Below, piece by piece: positions 39,513 through 50,300 of a DNA stretch of 64,000 bases. The notes beneath the pieces are model-generated. The model saw only the letters and a program-made list of their open reading frames with translations, was not told the DNA's origin and ran no database searches. Within the stretch, counting starts at the first letter, position 1. Each line of letters begins with the position of its first letter. The stretch covers positions 22,940,001 to 23,004,000 of the forward strand of contig CM114272.1 of the NCBI GenBank assembly GCA_050084515.1, in the 5' to 3' direction. This stretch comes from Blasia pusilla. Lineage: Eukaryota; Marchantiophyta; Marchantiopsida; Blasiales. The translations under genes were made by a program, and so were the position numbers.

Positions 39513-41509
39513 GTGCGAGATCACCGCGAGAGACGTAGTACTTGGCAAGAGATGGACGACATGGGCCATCGGGGCATGCGTCGTTTCTCGGGTGCAGTGG
39601 GCACCATCGACTTAGATGATTTCATCCAGGAGTTTGACACATGGTGCGACTTCCAGGAGATACGGACCCTGACACGGTTCAACCCTTTCATGGCATGGAA
39701 GGGTTGTTCCAAAGACTTGGAGGGTCCTCCGATGGATGGCTACATGGAGTTTCGATCACTATATTCAGTAGAGATCGATGCCTGGAGGATGTATTGGGCT
39801 CCAGGGTATGTGTCCACTAGTGGTCGCGAGGCATATGATGGGATTGTGAGAGGAGAGAGACCCACACCATCAGCCCGGAGACTAGATGGAGAGGAGGACA
39901 GTGACACGGCGATGTGGCGAGACCTGCGGTGGTAGAGGGCCACCCGGCTTCAGCCCGAGTGGAGTTCTTCCGGCGGTTGGGGAAGAGCTACGAGCCGTGC
40001 ACCGACAAGTGAAGAGTCTACATGATTTTCGACGATCGGGTGAGAGTCGAGAGAGGCATTCACGCATGAGGAGGCTGATCATTGCTATGTTTGGAGTGAT
40101 TTGAGGCGATCACCCGATTGGTCTGGGTTTTGGACCGAGAACTACGGAGGAGAGTCCGAGATGCGGTCTTGATTCACAAAAGCCCACATTGAAGGTGGTC
40201 TTTGAGTTGTCTGAGCGTATTGAGCTCAACATGAGTGAGGAGCAGGTAGTGACCGCTGGATTTTCTCGAGAGTCGACAGGTCCACGGGCGGCGGTGACCC
40301 CACTGGTGCCCCACAATGAGCACCGTAGAACCACGGAGTGGGCGAGTGTGCCTAGAGAGCGGGCGGGTACCGTGAGCCTATGAGGCAACGACCGCACCTA
40401 CATATGTTGCCAGCAGGACCGGTGTGGTCTTGTTGGGCGTGTGGAGGGGCCCATAGGCGGAGAGGCGCCCACAAGCATGGGAGAGGACCACCGGGCGCCT
40501 CCGATTGCGCAGGAGCCACAGAGGATGGCCCCACCACAGCACCAGTGTGACCATTGCCACAGATATGGTCACACTAGGGATAGATGTTTTGACCTTCGCC
40601 GAGGGGCACGTCCAGAGGTAGGCCGAGGGCCTGGGGGCGGTCGTCCTGGAGGAGGTCGGGGAGTTCTTCCTGGACGTGGTGGTAGAGGACCACCACCAGC
40701 CAGAGGAGATGGAGCAGGAGCACCAGAGCCGGCACTTCTCTCACGCATCGATCAGTTGGAGCAGAGGATTGCTGCCATGACGATGATGCCTTAGGGAAGG
40801 CATGGAGAGGGAGCAGTGTGACTCGGCCTCTACCTCTTACCCCGACCCGGTGAGGATCTCTCCAATATGGGATTCATGTGTAGTGCGGCCCCAGGTTGAG
40901 GGTGCGATGGTGACTCGGGTGTCTGCGAGAGGCACCGAGCCATCGAGAGGTGGAGTTGAGATTGACCCACCAGAGGGGACCGATGGGCGGCAGGCCAGGG
41001 TTCCACAGTCGTTCACATTGTCGGAGGCACTACACACACCATCGATGGTGCCTCGACGACCAGCGGTGCCTACAATTCAGGCACCTACGTCGACGTCACG
41101 AGGAGTTGGAGTGACAACTCCTATACCGGCTCGAGTGGAGTCCGTTTCGACTATAGTGTTGGAGGTGGCCACTAGAGTGAGTCAGACTCCGCTATTTTCC
41201 GCCTTAGAGTTGGCGACGTTGGGAGTTGGACCAGCTGAGGTGTTCCGGTTGGCCGCCACGTTGTGTGAGCGTGGAGAGATGACTGCTTCTTGTTCAGAGG
41301 TATTTGAGGAGGTGGTGGACTTGCTCTCACAGCCGGTGCTTGGGACGTTCCCCACAGAGTCATGGCATGCGGCGGCGGCAAAGTTGGTAAATATGCCAGC
41401 TCGACCGGCCATAGAGCGAGCAGTGGTGACACCTGGAGTAGTGTTACTGGATAACCAAGCTGGAGTATTTCGCTTGGTTAGTCCGACGGGGACAGTATAC
41501 CACCCGTAG
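39513..41509 (+). pseudogene. gypsy element 2 gag
   Basis: The first open piece (39513-39935) has the capsid-like N-terminus RRFSGAVGTIDLDDFIQEF and a Trp-rich segment also seen in element 1. A CCHC zinc knuckle (CDHCHRYGHTRDRC) lies at about 40549-40590, followed by a Gly/Arg-rich stretch (GGGRPGGGRGVLPGRGGRG) likely to bind nucleic acid. A stop at 40792-40794 and frameshifts interrupt it. The last piece (40802-41509) ends at TAG 41507-41509, and the protease continues in frame immediately. The stop in the same position in element 1 suggests that it is the genuine end of gag. Confidence 0.82.
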
Positions 41510-41887
41510 CGCGTCCTACTTGATTCAGGAGCGCAACCCTTGATGTTAGGGAAGACGGCGTGTTTAGCGTTGGGGTTACGGAAGGCCGACATTGAGCCTT
41601 GTCCCTTCCAGATATAGACCTCGATTAGGGGCATATCACCCACTCAGTATATGACTCGACAGGAGATTGTTGTGAGAGTCCAGCCAGAGCATGCAACGGA
41701 TAGTGCTATGGTGCGCACACGTGCGATTACGACACCAGCTGAGTCGTACGATGTGTTGGTGGGGAGTACAGTGTTATATCCCCTAGGATTCATCCTTGAC
41801 TTCTGGGAGGAGATCGTTGCTTATCGGCCAGGATGGCGGTCAGGTGATGGTCGGATGAGTCAGTTACCTGTGCAGTTTGCGGGATGA
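41510..41887 (+). pseudogene. gypsy element 2 aspartic protease
   Basis: Directly in frame after the gag stop. The catalytic motif is RVLLDSGAQPLMLG (D-S-G intact). ESYDVLVGSTVLYPLGFIL follows, the segment preceding the C-terminal hydrophobic-Gly motif, and then EEIVAYRPGW. A TAG at about 41616 and a TGA at 41885-41887 interrupt the frame. It would cut the Gag-Pol polyprotein. Confidence 0.8.
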
Positions 41888-41911
41888 GGTGGTCGATCAG
41901 GAGGCGAGTCT

Positions 41912-43177
41912 GTGACCACGTTGGCGGCTTTCACAGGTAGTGTTAGCTGGCCAGGAGAGTTGTTGGAGGGGAATGCACATGCGGAGGATGTCCTAGTAGC
42001 GGATAGTCCCACGGAGAGACAGGCCATGGCGGGTGTCTCTTCTCATGTTAGCGATGCCTCTTCACCATTATGGGGTACGACTCGAGAGCTACAGAGGAGT
42101 GCCGACGACCTCGTGAGGCAGGCGTGGAGTCATGTTTTTATCCCAGAGCAGCGAGAGTCACGTGGCGATCGGGCTCTTGGAGTGGAGACGATGACCCCAC
42201 TAGATATCACACCTGTTGTGTGGCAGTGCCCAGAGGAGGGTGTTAGGGTGTTAGATCTCTTTGGAGGGATTAGCACCGGATTGGCTGCAGTATTGCAGGC
42301 GGGCATACGGGTGCATGAGTACCTTTATGTGGAGAGAGATGAGACCGCGCGGCGAGTATCATTACGTCACATGGCGAGATTGGTCCAGAGGTATCTTGAG
42401 TTGTTGTCGGTATCTGCAGTACGGGGATACCGCTACCCGTCAACATATCTTTGGTGGGGGCGCAGGATCTGGATAGAGTTGGCACCATTCATTTGGTGAT
42501 TGCTGGATGGCCATGTCAGGGTCATTCATCACCTGGCCGAGGATTTGGATTGCAAGATCCGAGGTCAGGGATGTTTTGGGAGATGCTGCGAGTAGTACGA
42601 CACTTGCAAAGAGAGTCGATATGTTCTCAGTACATTTTGGAGAACGTGCCGTTGTTGGGAGATAATCGTGCACGTGTGATGACGAATGTACATCAGGTGA
42701 GGTCCTGGTTGGGATCGACTGTGTTGTTAGATGCAGCGAGAGTTGGGTCACGTGCCCATCGTCCACGACTGTGGTGGACGAACCTGATACCATCAGAGGT
42801 ACCGAGTCGAGCCTACGGTGGAGTCAGAGCACCACATCTCACGGTGGATGCTATTTTGGACTCAGGGCGTCGATCTCAGGTGGTGACACGCGATGATAGA
42901 CCACTGTTGGCCACGGCCAATAGGGTGGGGGAGTTGAGGGCAACCTTACCTACTTTGGTGAGCTTCCCAGCATCCCATGCCTTTTGTCAGGGAGGACCAG
43001 GCATGATTTGGGATGAGGTGACCGGAGTATAGGAGGAGCCTACAAGCAGATGAGCTGGAAGGCCCATGGGGTTCACTACCGGTACCACGGCGCTGCGAGG
43101 GGATGACCGAGGCATTACGGAGACAGTGTTGGGGCAGCGATGGACCTCAAGCTGTCTCACATGGATAGTCACCTAGG
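41912..43177 (+). pseudogene. C5-cytosine DNA methyltransferase of gypsy element 2
   Basis: The product would transfer a methyl group from SAM to cytosine C5 in DNA. Motif I is VLDLFGGISTGLAAVL (about 42248-42296) and motif II is YLYVERDETARR. A frameshift in a G-run near 42455 moves the frame. Motif IV is IAGWPCQGHSSPGRG with the catalytic Cys at 42514-42516. Motif VI is YILENVPLLG (42631-42660, Glu at 42640). Motif VIII is RVGSRAHRPRLWWTNL (about 42739-42786). Motifs IX-X are eroded (RPMGFTTGTTAL, ETVLGQRW, about 43060-43145) after two stops. The GISTGL form of motif I and the compact layout look de novo (Dnmt3)-like, while Pro-Cys-Gln is the bacterial/Dnmt1 form. An N-terminal extension of about 105 residues has no recognised domain. 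The gene lies between protease and reverse transcriptase in both copies. Confidence 0.93.
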
Positions 43178-43600
43178 TATGGGTGAGCGAGACGGATGCG
43201 AGTGTCATCCATGCCGCCACGTCCACGAAGTTGGACCACCGCCTCAAAATGTCTGAGGCATTGGTCGGGGCGAGACGAGGAGAGATAGGCACCCATGGAC
43301 TTCTTGGGACGTCGTTCGAGCGAGAGAGTGCGAAGGCGGCTAGAGTAGCACATGTTCATTTTTCGGATGTGGAGCATGGTGTAGGAGGTCGAGTGGAGTG
43401 GTCATATGCGGAGGTGGCTAGGGTTGCTACATAGCAACCAAAGCCGGAGGTTGCGCCTCTCCGAGTGAGGTCACGATGGAGACTTGGGAGCCTGTGATAG
43501 GTCTCAAGTTGATAGGAGGAGAGCGACGGAGAGTTCATAGGTTTCGAGAGGGCATGTCGGTTGTTTTGCCTTGATATGAGAGACTTGGGTACACCAAGGG
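43178..43600 (+). other. Spacer between methyltransferase and reverse transcriptase
   Basis: Corresponds to 32976-33095 plus 53077-53280 in element 1, where the insertion occurred. The shared word gacttcttggga marks the break. Low-complexity, no domain recognised; it probably links the two parts of the polyprotein. Confidence 0.5.
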
Positions 43601-44420
43601 TCCGGGATACGGATTGAGTTGGCTAGTGATACGCCAATCTTTCGTCGACCCTCTGGTATTCTGATATGGAGCGAGCCTTGATTTGAGCAGTCGAGGACTT
43701 GTTGGAGGCGGGAGTTGTGGAGTTGTCACATGGGGAGTATGCATCTGCCACAGTCATGCCGGCAAAGAAGGATATGTATGGCAATTGGATGGATAGGCGG
43801 ATGTGTGGAGATTACCGTCCTATCAACCGACAGACGAGGTCAGATCGGTATGCCATGCCTACTCCTGAGGAGATCTTTGATGCGGTAGGGCATGCAAAGA
43901 TCTTTAGTACTTTAGATCTCCGTCTTTGGCTATCATCGCTTCCTATCGAGGTTGGAGGACAGGAGAAGACAAAGACGTCAGGGGATAGATCGGTTCGGGA
44001 AAGATTGCTTGTATCAGTGGCGGTTCTTACCATTTGGGTTGAAGAACGCGCCTGCGGAGTTTCAGAGAGTGATGGATAGGATTTTGGCTGGCTTGGATTT
44101 TGTACGATGTTACATAGATGATATTCTTATCTTCAGTTCCACGGTTGAGGAGCATGAGCGACACTTGGAGGAGGTGTTTGGCGATTGCGATTACATGGAC
44201 TGAAGTTACATCCAAGCAAGTGCTGATTCTTTCAGGAGCAGATTGAGTACTTGGGACACACCATATACCCGAGTGGGTTAGGCGTTCAGCAGACGAAGGT
44301 AGAGGCTATTTCGGAGATTCCACGCCCTACGGATGTGAGTCGAGTCCGAGCATTTCTTGGGTGGCGAACTTCTATCGACGGTATGTCAAGGGTTTTTTAG
44401 TGCGATCGCAAATTCTTTGA
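43600..44420 (+). pseudogene. gypsy element 2 reverse transcriptase
   Basis: Reads MCGDYRPINRQTRSDRYAMP and EIFDAVGHAKIFSTLDLR, then after a frameshift near 43925 QWRFLPFGLKNAPAEFQRVM and FVRCYIDDILIFSSTVEEHE. The catalytic YIDD (Y.DD) is at about 44110-44121 and the 'FST.DL' Asp is kept. The order and spacing are those of Ty3/gypsy reverse transcriptase. Frameshifts occur near 43925 and after 44170. Confidence 0.92.
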
Positions 44421-44439
44421 CCTTGTTGACGAGACTTGA

Positions 44440-44870
44440 TCGGTGTGGTTGTGGGGAGATGATCGGGAGCGAGCATTTCAGAGCTCAGGACAGGTTGCGT
44501 CCTCACCCATTTTCTGAGAGACCGGTTAGGGATCACCCATTCCAATTACATACGGTTGGAGCATGTTGGGTCTAGGAGCGTGCTTACTCGGAGGGATGAC
44601 GAGGAAAGGAGTTCGTTGTGGCTTACGCGAGTCGATCGAACAACATTGAGGAGGCGGCACGGCTCCTACGAGGGAGAGTGCTTGGCTGCACTGTGGGCCG
44701 TGGCACATTTTAGGTGCTATTTATTTGGCAACCCTTTCATACTTATCACTGATCATCAGCCGTTGAAGTGGTTGATGGAGTCCGACAAGCTTACGGGAAA
44801 GCTTGCCAGGTGGGCTCTATTACTACAGGAGCATGAGTTTGAGGTGGTTCATAGGCCGGTCGGCTGAACC
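44440..44870 (+). pseudogene. gypsy element 2 RNase H
   Basis: Reads GSYEGECLAALWAVAHFRCY, then LITDHQPLKWLMES and LTGKLARWALLLQEHEFEVV. This is the Ty3/gypsy RNase H block with the EGE and TDH catalytic/structural motifs. The start of the domain is frameshifted. Confidence 0.9.
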
Positions 44871-45239
44871 AGGATGAGATGGGTTGAGTCGTAACCCATG
44901 TCCGAGTCAGAGAGACGTCACGGGAGCTCGATGGCACGGAGAGAGTGATGAGGAGATGGTGCCCGGTTGGCATGCATCTGCCTATCTTTGTTGGTTGACT
45001 ATGGCAGGTCAGCCACAGGTGATGACTCCAGTGGTGGGGTTGGATGATGAGTCTTTGGATCCGGAGGTTAGTGAGGAGGCGACAGGTGGTCGTGATATCC
45101 ATGACGACGTGGAGGTTGTGGACTTCTTGCGATGGCGTCATTGCGTAGTACAAGTGAGTGCTAGGAGCGGATCGGATCCTCTGAGAGAGCCAAGAGGTTC
45201 AGGTGGGAGGGGACTCACATTTTGCGGGTATGGAGAGAT

Positions 45240-46370
45240 GGTAGGATACGAGTGGTACCTCATCCTTCCCAGTGAGCACGTGTAGTGCGACATGCCCATG
45301 AGGAGTTGGGACATTTTGGAGTAAAGTGTACTTACAACTTACTCCAGGTTCAGTATTGGTGGCGCGGCATGCATACTGGGGTACAGCAGTTTGTGGCCAG
45401 ATGTATGGTATGTGACAAAGTGCCAGCATCCTTCAATGCTTCCACTCCGCAGTTACATCCTTTGCCGATTATGGGTTTAGGTTATCGGTGGAGTTTAGAC
45501 TTTGCGGGACCTTTGCCATTGACAGGGCATCATCATAGGTACGTGTTCGTCATGGTGGAGCATTTCTCCAAGTGGATAGAGTTGGTGGCACTACCAGAGA
45601 AGGCGAGCGAGAGAACAGCTTATGCGTTTCTAGATCGTGTGCTTAGTCACTTTGGTGCACCGGCGGAGGTGTTGACCGACCAGTACCGAAGTTCGGGAGA
45701 GAGTTTCAGCCTTGTGTGATCGGGCGCCGATAGATCACCGCACCACGTCCAGGGATCATCCTGAGGCGGATGGATTGGCGGAGAGAGTGGTACAGACGGT
45801 GAAGAGAGGATTGCGCAAGTATGGCTTGCAGCGGGGACAGTTGCGGGAGTGGGACCTAGAGTTGCCATGGTTGGCTATGGGTTATCGCTTTAGTCGGCAG
45901 GCATCCTTGGCGTCATTTTCACCGTACTTTTTGCTCTTTGGGAGAGAGCCAAATTTACCTGCAGCGATTCGACATGACATGGCGGAGGTGTTAGATCTTG
46001 ATGATCCAGAGGTGTGGGTGCAAGCATGTTCTCAGAGGGCAGAAGTTTTTCGTAGAGTTATACCTATGGCCTTTGAGAACTTAGCTATTGCCCAACATAG
46101 AGATACATTGAGGTACGCGACCATTTGTGGAGGAGGTTATCGTCCAGGGATTAGGAGGTTTCATCTTGGAGATTACGTGTATTTACAGCAGGCGGCACGA
46201 CACTAGATGTCACTGCAGGGCGCACGATCCTACGTGTGCGCGAGGTATTACCGACCGGAGTCCTCATGTTGGAGGGACGAGATGGTATGGTTTGGAAGGA
46301 TCATATGCGCAATTGTGCGCCATGTCATCTTCCGAACGTAGATGGGACGGTGGATCCAAGCTTGGCAGTG
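45240..46370 (+). pseudogene. gypsy element 2 integrase
   Basis: The HHCC zinc-binding domain is at about 45285-45425 (H and H in RHAHEELGHFG, C and C in ARCMVCDKV). The catalytic core follows: first Asp in RWSLDFAGPLP, second Asp in GAPAEVLTDQ (about 45672), then a frameshift, and the Glu in LAERVVQTVKRGLRKYG (about 45785). A C-terminal part with LFGREPNLP and then, in another frame, REVLPTGVLMLEGRDG and WKDHMRNCAPCHLPNVD leads into the PHD finger. No chromodomain is seen; the PHD finger takes that position. Stops at 45719 and 46206 and frameshifts inactivate this copy. Confidence 0.9.
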
Positions 46371-46388
46371 GTACCTGCAGGCTTGAGG

Positions 46389-46528
46389 TGTATGTTGTGC
46401 GGATCTGCGAGGGGTGCAGCCACCATGTTGGTATGTGATGGTTGTTCTTGAGGGTGGCATATGTCATGTCTGACCCCCCTCTTGATTTGGTTCCCACGGG
46501 ACGATGGATGTGTCCGAGATGTGTATAG
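46389..46528 (+). pseudogene. PHD finger at the end of the gypsy polyprotein
   Basis: The residues fit C4HC3: C-M-L-C, then C-D-G-C, then WH..C, then after a one-base loss in a C-run near 46474, W-M-C-P-R-C just before TAG 46526-46528. Loop lengths fit a PHD zinc finger. A TGA at 46449-46451 lies where a CGA codon would give Arg. It continues the integrase C-terminal frame (NCAPCHLPNVDGTVDPSL precedes it by a few residues), so it was probably the C-terminal domain of Pol. PHD fingers usually read histone H3 tails; here it could guide integration or recruit the element to chromatin. I recall similar integrase-PHD fusions among predicted green-algal gypsy proteins, not verified. Confidence 0.85.
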
Positions 46529-46593
46529 GGTAGTAGGTCATGTCAGAGAGATGTGATATTTTCTATCGGGAGTTAGGGGGATCCAACTGCCAG

Positions 46594-46605
46594 CTAGGGG
46601 GGCGG
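46594..46605 (+). promoter_or_regulatory. Candidate polypurine tract
   Basis: ctaggggggcgg immediately precedes X1. It is the only strong purine run between the PHD finger and the right LTR. If it primes plus-strand DNA, the LTR would begin at X1 rather than at L, which bears on the odd termini of the element. Confidence 0.45.
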
Positions 46606-46748
46606 TTGAGTGATCTCCATGTATATGTATGAGTTGATTTTTGTACATGTGTGGATCGACCCGTGTGTGGGGAAGATCGATGTTGTGTGGTGTAGATGTG
46701 AGTAGCGATGTATGTTGTGTAGCGATATGTATGCAAGACGATACAATT
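46606..46748 (+). repeat. X1, inner copy of the right-end repeat
   Basis: Starts ttgagtgatctccatg and is repeated as X2 at 47228-47363 on the far side of the LTR. Over about 130 aligned bases I see about four differences. The last 15 or so bases before the LTR differ from the end of X2. Confidence 0.88.
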
Positions 46749-47226
46749 TATCACATCCGAGTAGCCGATAGGCCGAGATCTATCGTGGATAGGGCGAGGA
46801 GCCAGCGGACTATCTTGAGTGTAACTTTGTCCCACAGTGTCAGATGAGGTTGAGGATAGGTCCATTGTGTCAGGAACGTCGTTTCTGACGACTTTCATGT
46901 TGAGGTCTTTTACAGCCGGGTGACTTGTTGACCACGTCACCTGCCCCTGGTAACCTGTGCACACAGGTTACCAAGGGAAGGGTTATTTTTAGGAGAAGAG
47001 CCTTTTGGTTCTTCCCAACCTATATAAGAGAGGAAGATGGCTTTCTTAAGCCATCTTTCTCATGTTGGGCCGTTGGAGCACCTCCCTTGTATGTGTGTGA
47101 GCTAGGACTAGGGTGCTAGCGTCCGGATTCCTTGATAGCAGAAGGTGGACGAGGCTCGATATGCCGATGTAGATTGAGGAGTGGAGTTTTAGGCCGGGTG
47201 TGCCATTTTTACTACTCTTTATTTTT
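46749..47226 (+). repeat. Right LTR (L) of gypsy element 2
   Basis: A direct repeat of 37613-38094 with about a dozen differences, starting TATCACATCCGAG (TG changed to TA). The final ACA of the left copy is replaced at the junction with X2. The TATA-like sequence is conserved at about 47020. Confidence 0.9.
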
Positions 47227-47227
47227 G

Positions 47228-47363
47228 TTGAGTGATCTCCATGTATATGTATGAGTTGATTTTTGTACATGTGCGGATCGACCCGTGTGTGGGGAAGATC
47301 GGTGTTGTGTGGTGTAGATGTGACCAGCGATGTATGTTGTGTAGCGATATGTATGCGCACGAC
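47228..47363 (+). repeat. X2, outer copy of the right-end repeat
   Basis: Lies outside the TG...CA LTR yet inside the target-site duplication, ending GTATGCGCACGAC. It is not host DNA, because the interrupted CACTA transposase frame resumes only after it. The inverted element at 33096 ends with a homologous sequence. Confidence 0.85.
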
Positions 47364-50300
47364 AGCCAAGACAGACATTCAAGGTGGAGCAGACAGAAGG
47401 TAGACATCCCGGTCCATATTTGGGTGTAGTGCAGAATGCTCCCGGATTGCCAATCGAATCCATTCTATGAATGATGGAAAGCCCCTTGCACCACCCCCAA
47501 TATGTGCGTTTTTCTCCATATTATATTTCTTGTAGAGGTCATGCCATTATTAGCCGACCGATATCTGGTGAGCGACGACATAAAAAAAATTAGGAAGCCA
47601 AATAAATGCAACAACACGTAGGCTTGAGTCATTCAACCCTTTACTTACCTCCACCATGGTTGCATTACACTAGTGTTTTGCAACACGTATTCATGAGCCA
47701 TCTGCCAAATATGCCTCCGCAATTGCAATGCGGAACCTTTGCCTTGAAGAAATTCACCTACCGCTCCTTCATCTTCCTCAGCTTGCCATATCCTGGCCTT
47801 CACATGTTCAAACCCCGCCATATACTCTGTCAAATATCCCAAGTTCTCGTGCAAAATGTAACCCATTGCCATGCTGGCCTCAGGCCTGTATCTTGTCAGG
47901 ACATGGTCTTTCAAGACTTTCATAAATGGTCGAGTGGGAACATCCATCTCGTATAAACATGCCCGTACTGTCCAAGCTCTTCCACAACATGGATAACGAG
48001 ATGAATCATGACATCAAAGAAGGCGGGAGGAAAATGGATCTCCAAATCGCACAACAATTGTGCCACATCATCTTTCAACTTGGGAAAGCTTATTGGATCA
48101 AAGACCTTCACACATATACGACCAAAGACCTTGCACAATCGCATGATTGCATTATGAACCGGCTTCTGCATAGATCCCCTTAAGCATACAACCAAAATCT
48201 ATTGCATAAGCACATGATAATCGTTTGTCTTCATACTACCGAGTTTCTTGTTTTTTTACATGCTTTTTGAAGGCTCTTGCATAGCCGGTCAAAACTCTCA
48301 AAGATTGAAGCCTCAAAAGAAACGTTTTCCATTATGTATTTGTGCAAACATAAGGTGCATGGTATTTCAATACCACATTGGGTCTATTCTCATCATCCTT
48401 CAATCACAATTGAGACCGTATTCTCCTCTCTTGGAGATCCAATTGCACTGTTGCTGTGTCCTTCTCCCCAGAAAGGAACCTCAATAGGCTCTCGCATACA
48501 TTTTTCTCAATATGCATTACGTCTAGATTATGTTTGCTAGGGTTGAACTCCTGTTACACCACATATGACAACCATGAGTACAAATGGATGATAAACGAGC
48601 CTCAATTCTTGAAATTGGAAAATAATAGACGTTGCGTAAGAGCGGCTGGGTGACATAGATTACCCGCCAGTCGTCCAACTCCACATCAAGTATGCTCTAC
48701 CATTTCACACCATATCTCTATCCTGGATCCCGTTGAGCATTTGGAGCTTCTGTATCTTGGCATTTGGATCCCCCCTCTAAACCCCCACTTGTGCCTCTTT
48801 CCATATCGTACATGGTCTTTTGGTGTCCCCAATCTAGAATCTACTCTTTACTGACTTGTGGAGGTGGACCATGAAGCTCTCGAGCATTATTGAATTGAAC
48901 TATCTGTGACGCCCTATGTCTATAAGGATGATTTAGTGGGAGGAAGCGTCGATGTCTGGTGTATTTCATGCTCCTCAAAGGTCTGGAATGCTCACCAGTG
49001 AAATTGGGGCCACATGCAGTACAAGCCAAATACCCCTTTGTTGCCTGACCTCAAATCATGCCGTGGGTTGGATAATCTCCCAAAGTCAATACCAATTGGG
49101 CTTGTAGCCTGAATGGGTTTGGTCTCCCAACCCGTTGCACCACATCATGGATCCAAATGCCTTCATACCACAAGCACTTCAACTCATCCACAAGAGGAGC
49201 TATCCAAACTTCTATATTCCTAGAAAGAGTAGACTGTGGGCCTAGGATAAGCAAAACCAATAAGACAAAAAAATTCTTAGTAGGCAACCATGGAGGGAGG
49301 TTGTAATTCAGCAGGGTTATAGGTCAGCAAGAATATACATTGTTCTTGTCTCGGAATGGATTGACTCCATCGGTTGAGAGGCCAAATCTCACGTTCCTTG
49401 TCTCTCTTGCAAACTCTGGCCATCTCTGGTCGATGAATCTCCAATGTTCTCAATCTCTGATGTGACATTGCAGGCCATCAATACTCTTGTTCTCGGCTTT
49501 CCAAGTCATCAAATTTGAAAATTTTGGACTCCTGTACATCTGTTTCAATCTAGGAATGATTTCAAAATGTCAAAGTACCTTTTTGTAGGCTGCATGGACT
49601 TGCCCACATTCCTATACCTTTGTTGTCCACATACTGGGCAACTTGATCGATTTGCATGCTCTCCTCTGAAGAGAACATGGCCATTAGGGCAAGCATGAAT
49701 GGAATTGTAATTCAATCCAAGACTTGACAATAATTTAGTTGCCTCGTACTTCTTGCCAAGAGCCGTGTTCCCGATAGGAACGATTGTTGTCTTCAAGAAT
49801 GCAAGTAACCTTGGAACAAATACAGCTGGGACACCATGATTCCCACAAATGTTCAACAACATGAGTACAAAGGCCAACTTTGTACACTTAGAGCCATGGA
49901 ATAGAGGCCTGCATGCATCAGCAACAATTTCATATGATCCAAACATCCATCCCTGCTCGTCCTCTTCTTGCCCAATATCGTCTACGTCCTCTCCAGCCTC
50001 TTCAGCTACATCAGTGATGTCTTCCATGCTCTCAACATCATCATAGAATGCATCAAGATTTTGGAAGATGTCACGGACCATTCGTTCCACATCAATCCCA
50101 TGATCAACACTATCACCTTCAGCATCAACCCCATCATCATGGTTATTGTCTTCAAACTCCTAGGGTGTGGTACCTGCCTCACCCGCATCTCAGGCACCGA
50201 GGTTGCCCATTTCTTGTCCCAAAAATTGTGCATGTCTAGCCACATTGGAAATGTTTGATGCAGACCTCCACTCTTCATCAGACGAGTCCTCATCGCCTAG

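Larger units (their letters stand above)
37613..47363 (+). mobile_element. Ty3/gypsy element 2 carrying a DNA methyltransferase and a PHD finger
   Basis: A nearly complete 9.75-kb element. In order: LTR L (37613-38094), leader (38095-39512), gag with zinc knuckle, protease, C5-DNA methyltransferase, reverse transcriptase, RNase H, integrase, PHD finger, a polypurine run, then X1 (46606-46748), LTR L (46749-47226) and X2 (47228-47363). Target-site duplication AGCTA/AGCCA. The insertion splits a CACTA transposase ORF, and the empty site restores its frame. The two L copies differ at about a dozen positions in 480, so insertion is fairly recent. Scattered stops and frameshifts make this copy non-autonomous now. 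Confidence 0.9.

Noticed and set aside
46606-47363. X2 as host DNA next to a normal LTR
   Set aside because: The split CACTA transposase frame resumes only after 47363, and a homologous sequence ends another insertion at 33096.
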